The notes beneath the pieces are model-generated. The model ran no database searches and had not been told where the DNA came from. It saw nothing but the letters and a program-made list of their open reading frames with translations. The position numbers and the translations under genes are program-made. Below, piece by piece: positions 1 through 7,855 of a DNA stretch of 64,000 nucleotides (positions are counted from its first letter, which is position 1; each line of letters starts with the position of its first letter). The DNA is taken from assembly GCF_014207135.1 (NCBI RefSeq), contig NZ_JACHCC010000016.1, forward strand, positions 1 to 64,000, in the 5' to 3' direction. This DNA comes from Pedobacter cryoconitis (GTDB lineage: Bacteria > Bacteroidota > Bacteroidia > Sphingobacteriales > Sphingobacteriaceae).

Positions 1-131
1 TAACCGGGAGAACGGTAAGGCGATGGCAAGCCGATGGTATTATCAAACCTATGTACATTGGCGGCACTGTTCACTTTTCTAAATTGGAACTTCAGCTATC
101 CGCTAAAGCGAATAAATTAAATAAGAAATAA
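1..131 (+). CDS. C-terminal end of an unidentified protein, cut by the window edge
   Basis: An open frame runs in from the window start (codons in phase with base 3) and stops at TAA 129-131. The visible 42 residues end in a lysine- and asparagine-rich tail and contain the segment IIKPMYIGGTVHFSKLEL, which looks like the last beta strands of a folded domain. No family can be named from so little. It reads in the same direction as the DUF6266 and lysis-like genes downstream but is separated from them by about 300 bases that include a hairpin and a tandem repeat, so it probably belongs to a separate transcript. The protein body lies outside this window. Confidence 0.4.
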   Translation, partial: TGRTVRRWQADGIIKPMYIGGTVHFSKLELQLSAKANKLNKK

Positions 132-220
132 GCCTCCAGATTTTTCATTCGACCTTATTATCCATGTAGATCTATGATTGTATTGATTACGATCCAAGGC
201 TTTCTATGCCTACTCTTTTT

Positions 221-248
221 CTGCTGCTAAATTCAAATTTAGCAGCAG
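221..248. repeat. Perfect 13-bp inverted repeat (possible terminator)
   Basis: CTGCTGCTAAATT and its exact reverse complement AATTTAGCAGCAG are separated by two bases. A T5 run precedes it on the plus strand, and no T-run follows it on either strand. It is therefore not a textbook intrinsic terminator. It could still end the transcript of the gene cut by the window start, or be a protein-binding palindrome. Confidence 0.45.
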
Positions 249-275
249 ATTATTGTCCGTGTTGATGGTGAGGGT

Positions 276-315
276 CGGACAATTGCGGACAATCCCGGAC
301 AATTGCGGACATTTT
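276..315. repeat. Four tandem 10-bp CGGACA units
   Basis: Four head-to-tail 10-bp units begin at 276, 286, 296 and 306: CGGACAATTG, CGGACAATCC, CGGACAATTG, CGGACATTTT. An inverted copy, ATTGTCCG, lies at 252-259. The 10-bp period puts every unit on the same face of the helix, as in iterons or multi-copy operators. It lies upstream of the accessory gene at 438. No protein that binds it can be named. Confidence 0.6.
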
Positions 316-437
316 GATGAGTGGGTTAGGATGTTGTTATTCTGTGGTTTACATTCGTTTCAACGAGTCCAGAAAAGCTTGCCGGCATGCAATGACTTGA
401 ATTAACAAATTAATTTACATTTTAAAAATTCAAAATT

Positions 438-1088
438 ATGGCAATTTTAGAACAAGGCCAATTAGGGCTTTTCAACGGAAAAATTGGTGCGCTGGTTATC
501 TCCAAATGGAAAAACAGTTATGTTGGTAGAGGCAAACCTAAAAAATCAACCAAAGCACCTACAGCCGGACAGTTAGATACCCGGTCTAAATTTGCGCTGG
601 TTGGCAAATTTATAACGAGGTTTCCCAAAATAATTGCTGCTGGGTACGGGGAAACGAAAAAAACAACAGCAATGAATGAAGCAATCAGGTATAACCTGGA
701 GCATGCTGTAAGTGGTATTTATCCCAATTATTTACTGGATCTTCCCAATATCATGTTGAGTAAAGTACAAGTGGGTACATGGATTGATGCAGGTCTTGAT
801 CCGGTGATGACTGCTTTACCTAAACGTGGTTTACAACTTACCTGGAAGCTGGAAGATGTACCGGGTGGAGATACCAAACCAACGGATATTCTTTACACTT
901 TATACTATCATCCGCAAAGTCAACTCTCCATGTCTGCCCCTGGTAAGATTGTAAGAAGTAAGTTAACTGTTGATACCTCTATGCCAAGAATATTTCAAGG
1001 TGAGGTTCATGGATGGATGTTTTTTAGCTCTGAAGATGGCAAACAGGCGTCTATCACTCAATACTTGGGCAAGGTAACGATAGTCTAG
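438..1088 (+). CDS. DUF6266-like protein
   Basis: This 216-residue protein starts MAILEQGQLGLFNGKIG and continues with a basic, lysine-rich segment (about residues 24-45). That opening (repeated glycines, then an arginine/lysine-rich stretch with PTxxQL) is the hallmark I recognise for DUF6266, a family common in Sphingobacteriaceae with no known function. The rest is predicted mostly beta. There is no signal peptide or membrane helix. A divergent relative lies at 2552-3190, so the two bracket the holin/hydrolase/lipoprotein genes. The shared arrangement suggests one mobile or phage-like module, but a structural role is only inferred. Confidence 0.75.
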   Translation: MAILEQGQLGLFNGKIGALVISKWKNSYVGRGKPKKSTKAPTAGQLDTRSKFALVGKFITRFPKIIAAGYGETKKTTAMNEAIRYNLEHAVSGIYPNYLLDLPNIMLSKVQVGTWIDAGLDPVMTALPKRGLQLTWKLEDVPGGDTKPTDILYTLYYHPQSQLSMSAPGKIVRSKLTVDTSMPRIFQGEVHGWMFFSSEDGKQASITQYLGKVTIV

Positions 1089-1168
1089 TCCGAAAGCTAC
1101 TGGCAGGATGATGAAAGCTTGCCAGTAGCTTTCAATCAATTTCATTCTCACAATTTAAATGATTTATT

Positions 1169-1558
1169 ATGAATACTTCAATTAGAAAATTATATCCTGT
1201 ATTGCGATTGCGGACAGGTCAGGTACCTCGCAGATTGAAACAGCATTTGCTTTTTATTGGCTTATTGATGGTCTGGTGTTTTGCCCCATTTTGGTTGCAT
1301 AAGATTGATGAAACAGCCGGTAATATTGACCAAAGCATTTGGTTGCTGGTTATATTGAGTTTGATCAGTTTTATGCTGATAACGGGTTTATGCTGGTGGT
1401 TATTACAAAAGTTCTGGATGGCAGCAGGACTGCCTTCTTTGAGAACTATGGTTTCACAGTTTAACACTTTATCATTATGGCAACAATTAGGCTTTTATTG
1501 GGCATCTTTTGCTTTGCTTTTGCTGGTAGCTTCGGTATGCTTAAGCGCGATCTGTTAG
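1169..1558 (+). CDS. Small three-helix membrane protein, holin-like
   Basis: The 129-residue protein has a basic N-terminus (RKLYPVLRLR) and three hydrophobic stretches at about residues 27-43, 57-79 and 108-127. Small size, three helices and position directly before a peptidoglycan hydrolase fit a class I holin, which would let the hydrolase or its substrate contact proceed by permeabilising the inner membrane. Its 3' end overlaps the hydrolase gene by 82 bases, as happens in compact lysis cassettes. No sequence family was recognised, so holin is a context-based proposal. An unrelated inner-membrane protein is the alternative. Confidence 0.45.
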   Translation: MNTSIRKLYPVLRLRTGQVPRRLKQHLLFIGLLMVWCFAPFWLHKIDETAGNIDQSIWLLVILSLISFMLITGLCWWLLQKFWMAAGLPSLRTMVSQFNTLSLWQQLGFYWASFALLLLVASVCLSAIC

Positions 1559-2049
1559 GACAGATACCAATTAAACAGGAAACCTTTAATGATGCTCAAT
1601 ACCGTTTGCAGTTGGTTAATTTGGCCAGGGCAGAAATTGGTGTCAGAGAGCAAACGGGGCATAATGATGGAGCCAGGGTTGAAGAATATCTTGCAACTGT
1701 CGGGTTAAAAAAAAGGCAGCCCTGGTGCGCGGCCTATATCAGTTGGTTGTATGCAAAGGCAGGGTATGCTCAGCCCAGGTCCGGGTGGTCTCCGGCACTT
1801 TTCCCTTCTTCCAGATTAGCCAGATCGGCATTGCCCGGTAATGTAATAGGTATTTATATTCCCAAAGTAAAGCGTATTGCCCATGTGGGTTTGGTAGAGA
1901 AAACCGAGGGAGCCTGGTGTTTGAGCATTGAAGGAAATACCAATTTGAGTGGTGGTATTGAAGGAGATGGTGTGTATCGCAAACGCAGGCATTTGAAAAG
2001 CATTTATCAAATAGCAGATTGGGTAACAGCAGGAAGGAGGGCGCCATGA
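1477..2049 (+). CDS. CHAP/NlpC-type peptidoglycan hydrolase (endolysin-like)
   Basis: This is a 190-residue protein with a hydrophobic N-terminus (residues 4-20) that could act as a signal or signal-anchor. It then has ARAEIGVREQTGHNDG and VEEYLATVGL, followed by a cysteine-histidine hydrolase core: PWCAAYISW (Cys at about residue 87, the likely nucleophile), AHVG (catalytic His) and EGNT (third polar residue). Family members cleave the peptide or amide part of peptidoglycan and occur as phage lysins in Bacteroidota. The ATG at 1477 lies inside the preceding gene; a second in-frame ATG at 1537 would remove the hydrophobic segment. The stop overlaps the next start (ATGA), implying translational coupling. 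Confidence 0.75.
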   Translation: MATIRLLLGIFCFAFAGSFGMLKRDLLGQIPIKQETFNDAQYRLQLVNLARAEIGVREQTGHNDGARVEEYLATVGLKKRQPWCAAYISWLYAKAGYAQPRSGWSPALFPSSRLARSALPGNVIGIYIPKVKRIAHVGLVEKTEGAWCLSIEGNTNLSGGIEGDGVYRKRRHLKSIYQIADWVTAGRRAP

Positions 2050-2564
2050 AAATTTATGCGTTAATACTGCTATTACTACTAACTGGCTGCGGTTTATTTA
2101 AAAATACGCAATCAAGCTCTGAGAAATCCTATCAATCCTCAAAGCATTTGGCCGAATCGGAATTTGTAGAAAAGAAAGACTGGTTTAAAAAGACAGCCAG
2201 TTTAATGTTTTATCGCGATTCCATGCGTCGGGATTATGCTGTTCAACTTTGGCCAAAAGGAGCTTTTACCTATTCTCCAGAGAAAGGTTTTTCAGGTGGA
2301 GCGGATAGTATCCTGTTTATGGGAGGTTCAACTGAGCTTTTAACTTATTCAGGTAAAACTACAGCTCAGGAACTTGACAAGGGTAGGATAGAGGAGAAGT
2401 CGAAACAAAGTAAGCAAGACATCTCACAGCAACAAACCAAGGAGAAACAAAGTCTGGTTTCCTGGAAATGGATCACGTTGATTTTAGTGTTAACTGGGTT
2501 TTTTGGACTGTGGTGGTATAAAAAATCTATTTACAATTTAAACAGGAAAGAATGGCACCTATAG
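2046..2564 (+). CDS. Lipoprotein with C-terminal membrane helix, unimolecular-spanin-like
   Basis: The ATG at 2046 is chosen because it follows a strong AGGAAGGAGG ribosome site and begins a classical lipoprotein signal (LLLLLTGC, lipid-modified Cys15). An upstream in-frame ATG would bury this signal. The 172-residue protein has a serine/lysine/glutamine-rich middle and ends with one membrane helix (about residues 142-158) followed by a basic tail. An outer-membrane lipid anchor plus an inner-membrane helix in one chain is the architecture of unimolecular spanins, which join the two membranes in the last step of phage lysis. Its place directly after the hydrolase supports this. No homology to known spanins was recognised. 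Confidence 0.55.
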   Translation: MKIYALILLLLLTGCGLFKNTQSSSEKSYQSSKHLAESEFVEKKDWFKKTASLMFYRDSMRRDYAVQLWPKGAFTYSPEKGFSGGADSILFMGGSTELLTYSGKTTAQELDKGRIEEKSKQSKQDISQQQTKEKQSLVSWKWITLILVLTGFFGLWWYKKSIYNLNRKEWHL

Positions 2565-3190
2565 GAAGAAGGCTATCACCTCTCTTTAATGAGAGGGAGG
2601 CAAATGATAAAAGAACGAAGTTGTATTACATTATTAATGGAATCAAACGTGAAAAAAGGTTGAAACCACCTACCGAAAGGCAGATGGCACAACGATTGAA
2701 ATTGGGTTTAGCAAGTTCATTTGCCGGACATCTCAAAGAAATCGTTGTGATTGGATATGCTACTCAAAAAAAGATACCGGTCACTCCAGGAAATAGAGCT
2801 GTCAGACAGATTTTAAATGAGGCGATTACAGGAGAATATCCCGATTATCGGATTGATTATCCGAAAGTGGAAATAAGTGAAGGTCATCTGAATATGGTAT
2901 TTGATTTAGAGATGGTTATTTCTGAAGGTGGAAAAATCAATATCAAATGGGATGATGATCTTGATTCTTTAAACCGTTATAGTCGGACTGATGATGATGT
3001 GCATTTTTTTATTTATAATGCTACAACAAGTACAGGGCATAATTTTAAATACGCAGCTAAAAGATTGGATTTCCAGGTAGAGATACAATGTCCTGTGTTT
3101 GAAAAGGAAGATGTTTTGCATTACTGGTTGTTTTTAGCATCAGCAGTTCATAAAAGATACGTCTCTGGTAGTGTTTATCTTTTGAAGTAA
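2552..3190 (+). CDS. Divergent DUF6266-like protein
   Basis: The 212-residue protein overlaps the lipoprotein gene by 13 bases. It aligns by eye to the protein at 438-1088 over the middle: PTERQMAQRLKLGLASSF matches PTAGQLDTRSKFALVGKF, and AVRQILNEAITGEYPDY matches AIRYNLEHAVSGIYPNY. The glycine-rich N-terminal signature has been lost, so it is a diverged paralogue. No signal peptide or membrane helix is visible and the function is unknown. It closes the plus-strand block 438-3190, and a long hairpin lies just after it. Confidence 0.65.
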   Translation: MAPIGRRLSPLFNEREANDKRTKLYYIINGIKREKRLKPPTERQMAQRLKLGLASSFAGHLKEIVVIGYATQKKIPVTPGNRAVRQILNEAITGEYPDYRIDYPKVEISEGHLNMVFDLEMVISEGGKINIKWDDDLDSLNRYSRTDDDVHFFIYNATTSTGHNFKYAAKRLDFQVEIQCPVFEKEDVLHYWLFLASAVHKRYVSGSVYLLK

Positions 3191-3200
3191 AAGTAGGATT

Positions 3201-3244
3201 AAACACAATAAGCCAGTAATTCAGATTATTTGCTTATTGTGTTT
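3201..3244 (+). terminator. Hairpin after the DUF6266/lysis block
   Basis: AAACACAATAAGC (3201-3213) pairs perfectly over 13 bases with GCTTATTGTGTTT (3232-3244) around an 18-base loop, eleven bases after the stop codon at 3190. No strong T-run follows, so termination may be partial. It separates the left block from the cas13b locus. Confidence 0.6.
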
Positions 3245-3414
3245 GGTTATAATATTAACTTGGTAGGAAACAAAATATCAGTGCGATCTTATTGTAACTA
3301 TATGGAAATAAGCTGTAATTGACTTAGGTAATCTTGATTGGTACTTTTATCTCTGACAAAGTGATGAAAAATTGAAAGGTTATTTGTTTATTTGGTTAAA
3401 TTAACCTCTAATTT

Positions 3415-4224
3415 ATGCCGACAAGCTTATCAGGTAATATATTTAATATTTTATTTACAATTGGAATGTTTCTAATTGGATATACATATCTACAAACTGA
3501 AAAATATTCAGCAACACATACAGCCCTTTCCAGAAGAGTTGACACAATTACTGATTCAATTTCTTTGCAAAAGGAGATTCTGGATTTGGAATTGAAAAAT
3601 CTAATTCTTTATTCAAATCGATTATCTATTGAGTATCATACAGAAAATCCAATAGTAGACAATGATTCTCTTACTAAGTTTAAGGAAGTTGTATCGGGAA
3701 ATAAGAATGATGTGATTGTTGCTAATAAGATAAAAGGCAATTGGGATAAGTATGTGTTAAATCAAAGAATATCTGCTTCTGAAACAAGAAAACTTAATAA
3801 GACATTAAAAATAATAAATGAGGATTTGAATAGAAGCGTTAAAAAATACATCATATGGATTGATTTAATCCCTCTAGGCCCAGCTTTACTAGTAATTAGT
3901 ACTTTAGGGTTGATGTTTGGTCAAATTAAACAAAATGCCTTAGTTAATAAGCAGATCAATGAAGGAAGAAAGAATTTCAAATGCCAATCCTGTACAAAAG
4001 AATTCAATGCCACTGTTCAACGTGCTAAATTTAATGATGGTGAAATAAATGAATATTATTGTAATGAGTGTTTTAGTAACGACGATTTTATAGAGCCTGA
4101 GTTAACTAAAGAACTAGCATTTGCAAAGTATATTTCTCAACGAGGGATAACCAATAAATTGGGCATTTGGACAGCTAAACAAGATTTTTATAGAATGAGA
4201 AGGTGGTGGTATGGTAAATACTAG
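3415..4224 (+). CDS. Two-helix membrane protein with C-terminal zinc ribbon, next to cas13b
   Basis: I do not recognise this 269-residue protein. It has a membrane helix near the N-terminus (about residues 9-25) and a helical, polar region (30-142) likely to coil. A second membrane helix follows (about 147-168), then a cytosolic-type tail with a four-cysteine zinc ribbon (C190-x2-C193 and C216-x2-C219) and a basic, aromatic end (RMRRWWYGKY). It reads the same way as cas13b, 119 bases upstream, and shares its A/T-rich composition. Known VI-B accessories, Csx27 and Csx28, are also small membrane-associated proteins, but no HEPN motif is present here and the zinc ribbon does not fit either. It may be a new accessory or an unrelated neighbour. 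Confidence 0.6.
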   Translation: MPTSLSGNIFNILFTIGMFLIGYTYLQTEKYSATHTALSRRVDTITDSISLQKEILDLELKNLILYSNRLSIEYHTENPIVDNDSLTKFKEVVSGNKNDVIVANKIKGNWDKYVLNQRISASETRKLNKTLKIINEDLNRSVKKYIIWIDLIPLGPALLVISTLGLMFGQIKQNALVNKQINEGRKNFKCQSCTKEFNATVQRAKFNDGEINEYYCNECFSNDDFIEPELTKELAFAKYISQRGITNKLGIWTAKQDFYRMRRWWYGKY

Positions 4225-4343
4225 AATATCCTAAATTCATAGCTCTTTAGATTTAGCGACATTTTATGTGTAATATTTATTATATATTTTGTGTCTAGTT
4301 ATATTGAATGAATATTTTTTTTGACTCTTAATTAGTATATTTT

Positions 4344-7300
4344 ATGTCACTTGAAACGACTCTCACCAAGACAAATAATAAAAGAACGCCTGAGGATGAT
4401 GCTCAATATTTTGGAGTATATCTGAATATGGCCCAACACAATGTTTTTCAAATTCTTAATGAGATAAACAGCAGGTTTAAAAAACTTGGTTTTTCTGATT
4501 TAGCGGATGATGAGTACATTGATCAAGACTTTCGAATTAACAATGCTAATAAATCGACTCAGAAGCACAGTATTATAGAGGTATTTAATCCGACTCATAA
4601 GTTTCATCAACTTTATGCTGTAAAGGTGTTTAGAGCAATGAATAGGTACCTCCCGTTTCTTAAGGTTTTCGAACAGCAGGTTATTGATGAAGAAGAGTCA
4701 GAAAATGATTTGATTCCTATAGATTTTATGGAATTGTATGAATTTCTTATTACTATCCTCCACGAACTGGTTTTATTTAGGAACTCATATAGTCATTATA
4801 TAGCACTTGATGAAGCTGGAAATAGGTGTGACTATAAGAAAGAAGTTTCTCATATAGCTTGTTATCAACTATTCAAGTTTTTTAAATTAGCTCCAAAGTA
4901 TACCTGGCAGAGGTTCAGAAGTACAGATGAAAAGTTATCAGATGGCCATGAATTGGGTGATTTTAAACATTTGGATGATTACATACTTTTCAGTGGTCAG
5001 GAATTAACAGCACAAGGGTTATTCTTTTTTACATGTTTATTTCTTGAAAAAAAGTATGCCTATATTTTTTTAAAAAGATTTAATGGATTTAAAAATGAAT
5101 CAACTCAGCCTTTTAAAGCAACATTAAGAGCTTTTACTGCCTATACTATTCGTTTACCACATGAAAAGCTGATTGTAGAGGATCCTAAACAGGCATTATT
5201 GTTAGATATGCTTAATGAGTTAAATAAAATTCCTAAAGAACTGTATAGACATCTAAGCATAGGAGATCAAGAAGAATTCGATACTATAAATGAACAATCA
5301 TTATTGAACATACTAAATAATACTGATGAATCTTCTTATGATGATATAGACTGTTTACTTGAAAAGATTGTTCCCTTAAGACGTAGTGATGACCGGTTCG
5401 CATATTTTGCTTTAAGATATTTGGAAGAAACTGAGGCGTTTAGTAAAATTAAATTTCAAATAAGGCTCGGTAGCTTAGAACACGAACCTTACGATAAGAA
5501 AATCATAGGACAGGTACAGGCAAGAACCATCCAATTTCCAATAAATGCATTTGGTAAATTATCCCTCCTTTTAGAAGAGGATAAAATATTAGAACAAATA
5601 ACAAACACTTTATCTGAAAAGGAGAAAGAAGGTCTTTCATTTGAACGATTCAATCCTCATTATCATATTGAGAATAACAAAATAGGAATACTTTTACCTA
5701 TCAATGAGGATTTTCATGCATCTAAAGTAACTAGCAATCAAAAGGGAAAACTGAAAATAAATCACGTAAAACCTACTGCATTCATAAGTATTCATGAATT
5801 ACCTAAAATTGTTCTTATTACTATGCTTTGTGAGAACAAAGGGAAAAATAGTGGACAAGACATTGAACACCATATTTTTTCTTTTATGCGCGAGTATAGA
5901 AGCAAGTTTCTAAGTTTATCTAGTCTTGAAAGTATTGCTGCACAGTTAAAATATGAACCTTTGCAACTTACAAGAAGAAATGATAATCTAAAAAAAGTTA
6001 AAAATAGGACACCCGTATTTGAATTTGAAAAGAGGAAGGAATACCAGAGTTTTATCAAGCAAAGACGAGAGATTTTACAAGGGCATATAGGTGATAAAAT
6101 AAAAGTCACTGAGCTGCCTGGTCGTATAAAGGACTACCTTTTGAATATTGAGGACGTGTCAATGGTTAAAAGGAATAGTCATCATATTAAATCAAGCATT
6201 ACTGAAGTCAAAGAAAAGATAAAAGAAATTGAAAAGAATAAGCTGCCCAAAATAGGTGAAATAGCAACTTACATTGCCCGTGATATCATTTCATTGGTTA
6301 TTGAAGAAGAGCTGAAACAGAAGATCACCAGCATTTACTACAATTATTTGCAGAAATATATCGCATATTTTGCAAATGAAAAGAACAATTTAATTTCTTT
6401 ATGTAGGGAGCTAAATTTATTTGATCAAGCTAAGGGGCATGTTTTTTTGACTGAAGGTTTAATAAAACAATCGAATTCTGTATTAGAATTTTATGATAAT
6501 TATCTTGGGAAAAAACTCAGATGGCTTGAGAGGAATTTTATTAAAACTACCAGAGAAGGGGCAAAGAAGAAGGTGAATTATATAATCCCGGAATTAATTC
6601 CAGTCCCATACAAAATGCAGAAAAAGCTGAATCAGACTTTTGAAATCAATAATTGGATTGTAAATAAAAGGGACGCTGTAATTGATTTGCCAACTACAAT
6701 TTTTGATGAGAAAATAAACACCCTACTAAGAATGAGATTAAAGGAGGGTGAATATACAAATGAAGATAAGTTTGCAAGATTGTTAGGACAGTATTTGAAA
6801 GGAGATGAACAACCATTTTATAGTTATAAACGTATTTATAAGCTTCTTGGGAAAAATGGTAAGGATTCGTTGATAGACGTTCGTAAGTTTAAGCATAGTG
6901 CCATCAAGAAAAAATTCGGATCGTTAGTTGAACAAAATGAAAAATATATCCGCTTCATCCAAACAAAGGATCGTATAGTAAGATTGATGTGCGAAAATCT
7001 AATTGTAATTGATAAAGATTTAGGTTTTGAAGGACAATTCTCGTTGGCAAATATTTATCCTGGTTCAACCTATAATCCCCTTGATTTACCAGTAAGCTTT
7101 ACTCAGAGTTTAAGAATAAATAAGAATAAGTCGGTTATTCTTACTGCTGAAGATACTGAATCGTGGAAAGAAGAAGTGAAACTTAGTAGAGTTGAAAATG
7201 GTGATGGTGTAAAAGGTTTTGTTTGGACATTGAAAGATTCCGGGTTTTTTAGGAAAATATTATATGATAAAAGGCTAACTAATTTAGTTGAATATTTTGA

Positions 7301-7745
7301 TGTAAGTCAAATCTCAGTTAACGTACTACTCTTTGAATTAAGGGAGTATGACCGTTATCGGGAACTTGTCTTTGATAAGATATTTGAACTGGAAAAGGCT
7401 ATTGTATTGAAAGATCAGAAGGGATTATGGGAGCTAAATAAGAAAAAACTCAATAATTTCAATGAAATACAATTTAAGGTCTATATAGAATGGTTAGAAT
7501 GCAATGGATTTGCAGATGAAAATTTGAATGAATTGAGTGTTCTTAGAAATAAGTTCTCCCATAATCAATATCCTGAACACGTTGTATTTAATTTACCAAT
7601 TATTGGTGAGACGCAACAAAAACTGTTTGATGAAAATTCAAATAAAAAGGACTGGTTAAATCTGAATTATACTTCCGTAGCAAAACAACTTTATAATTTT
7701 GTTGAACTCAATATAAATGATCTGGTTAAAAGGATCAATTGTTAA
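4344..7745 (+). CDS. cas13b: Type VI-B CRISPR effector Cas13b (RNA-guided RNase)
   Basis: This 1133-residue protein has the length and layout of Cas13b, with one HEPN domain at each end. The first R-X4-H motif is RNSYSH (R146, H151) and the second RNKFSH (R1068, H1073); both are intact, so the RNase site should be active. The middle is rich in lysine and charged helices, as expected for crRNA and target binding. Family knowledge: Cas13b processes its own crRNA, is guided to complementary RNA and then cuts RNA in cis and in trans. The CRISPR array of VI-B type begins 110 bases downstream on the same strand. No cas1 or cas2 is adjacent. The gene is visibly more A/T-rich than the core genes beyond 15 kb. 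Confidence 0.96.
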   Translation: MSLETTLTKTNNKRTPEDDAQYFGVYLNMAQHNVFQILNEINSRFKKLGFSDLADDEYIDQDFRINNANKSTQKHSIIEVFNPTHKFHQLYAVKVFRAMNRYLPFLKVFEQQVIDEEESENDLIPIDFMELYEFLITILHELVLFRNSYSHYIALDEAGNRCDYKKEVSHIACYQLFKFFKLAPKYTWQRFRSTDEKLSDGHELGDFKHLDDYILFSGQELTAQGLFFFTCLFLEKKYAYIFLKRFNGFKNESTQPFKATLRAFTAYTIRLPHEKLIVEDPKQALLLDMLNELNKIPKELYRHLSIGDQEEFDTINEQSLLNILNNTDESSYDDIDCLLEKIVPLRRSDDRFAYFALRYLEETEAFSKIKFQIRLGSLEHEPYDKKIIGQVQARTIQFPINAFGKLSLLLEEDKILEQITNTLSEKEKEGLSFERFNPHYHIENNKIGILLPINEDFHASKVTSNQKGKLKINHVKPTAFISIHELPKIVLITMLCENKGKNSGQDIEHHIFSFMREYRSKFLSLSSLESIAAQLKYEPLQLTRRNDNLKKVKNRTPVFEFEKRKEYQSFIKQRREILQGHIGDKIKVTELPGRIKDYLLNIEDVSMVKRNSHHIKSSITEVKEKIKEIEKNKLPKIGEIATYIARDIISLVIEEELKQKITSIYYNYLQKYIAYFANEKNNLISLCRELNLFDQAKGHVFLTEGLIKQSNSVLEFYDNYLGKKLRWLERNFIKTTREGAKKKVNYIIPELIPVPYKMQKKLNQTFEINNWIVNKRDAVIDLPTTIFDEKINTLLRMRLKEGEYTNEDKFARLLGQYLKGDEQPFYSYKRIYKLLGKNGKDSLIDVRKFKHSAIKKKFGSLVEQNEKYIRFIQTKDRIVRLMCENLIVIDKDLGFEGQFSLANIYPGSTYNPLDLPVSFTQSLRINKNKSVILTAEDTESWKEEVKLSRVENGDGVKGFVWTLKDSGFFRKILYDKRLTNLVEYFDVSQISVNVLLFELREYDRYRELVFDKIFELEKAIVLKDQKGLWELNKKKLNNFNEIQFKVYIEWLECNGFADENLNELSVLRNKFSHNQYPEHVVFNLPIIGETQQKLFDENSNKKDWLNLNYTSVAKQLYNFVELNINDLVKRINC

Positions 7746-7855
7746 TACAAATGGAGTCTGGTGGTAAAATAGAACACTGATCTTCGCATATATTAAGATT
7801 AATCCTCATAAAGGAATCTTGGAAAGGCATAAGAGCTTATTAATTGTTTGTTCTT
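7746..7855 (+). promoter_or_regulatory. Probable CRISPR leader between cas13b and array
   Basis: This A/T-rich 110-base spacer separates the cas13b stop from the first repeat. It is assigned as leader because repeats are best conserved on this side and decay toward 9142. A TTTG at 7846-7849 stands 20 bases before TATACTGG (7870-7877) inside the first repeat, a weak match to the Bacteroidota TTTG-N20-TAnnTTTG promoter. The array could instead be co-transcribed with cas13b. Confidence 0.4.

Larger units (their letters stand above)
132..437. other. Intergenic stretch with hairpin and tandem repeat
   Basis: No convincing gene is present. The stretch holds a perfect 13-bp inverted repeat (221-248) and four tandem 10-bp units (276-315), described separately. 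The last 120 bases before the next gene are A/T-rich and are the likely promoter region for the DUF6266 gene at 438, but no clean TAnnTTTG box was found. Confidence 0.5.

Noticed and set aside
221..248. The palindrome at 221-248 as a definite intrinsic terminator
   Set aside because: It has no T-run after the stem on either strand; kept only as an inverted repeat.
3415..4224. Assigning the protein beside cas13b as Csx27 or Csx28
   Set aside because: There is no R-X4-6-H HEPN motif and the zinc ribbon does not fit either family, so a name would be unsupported.
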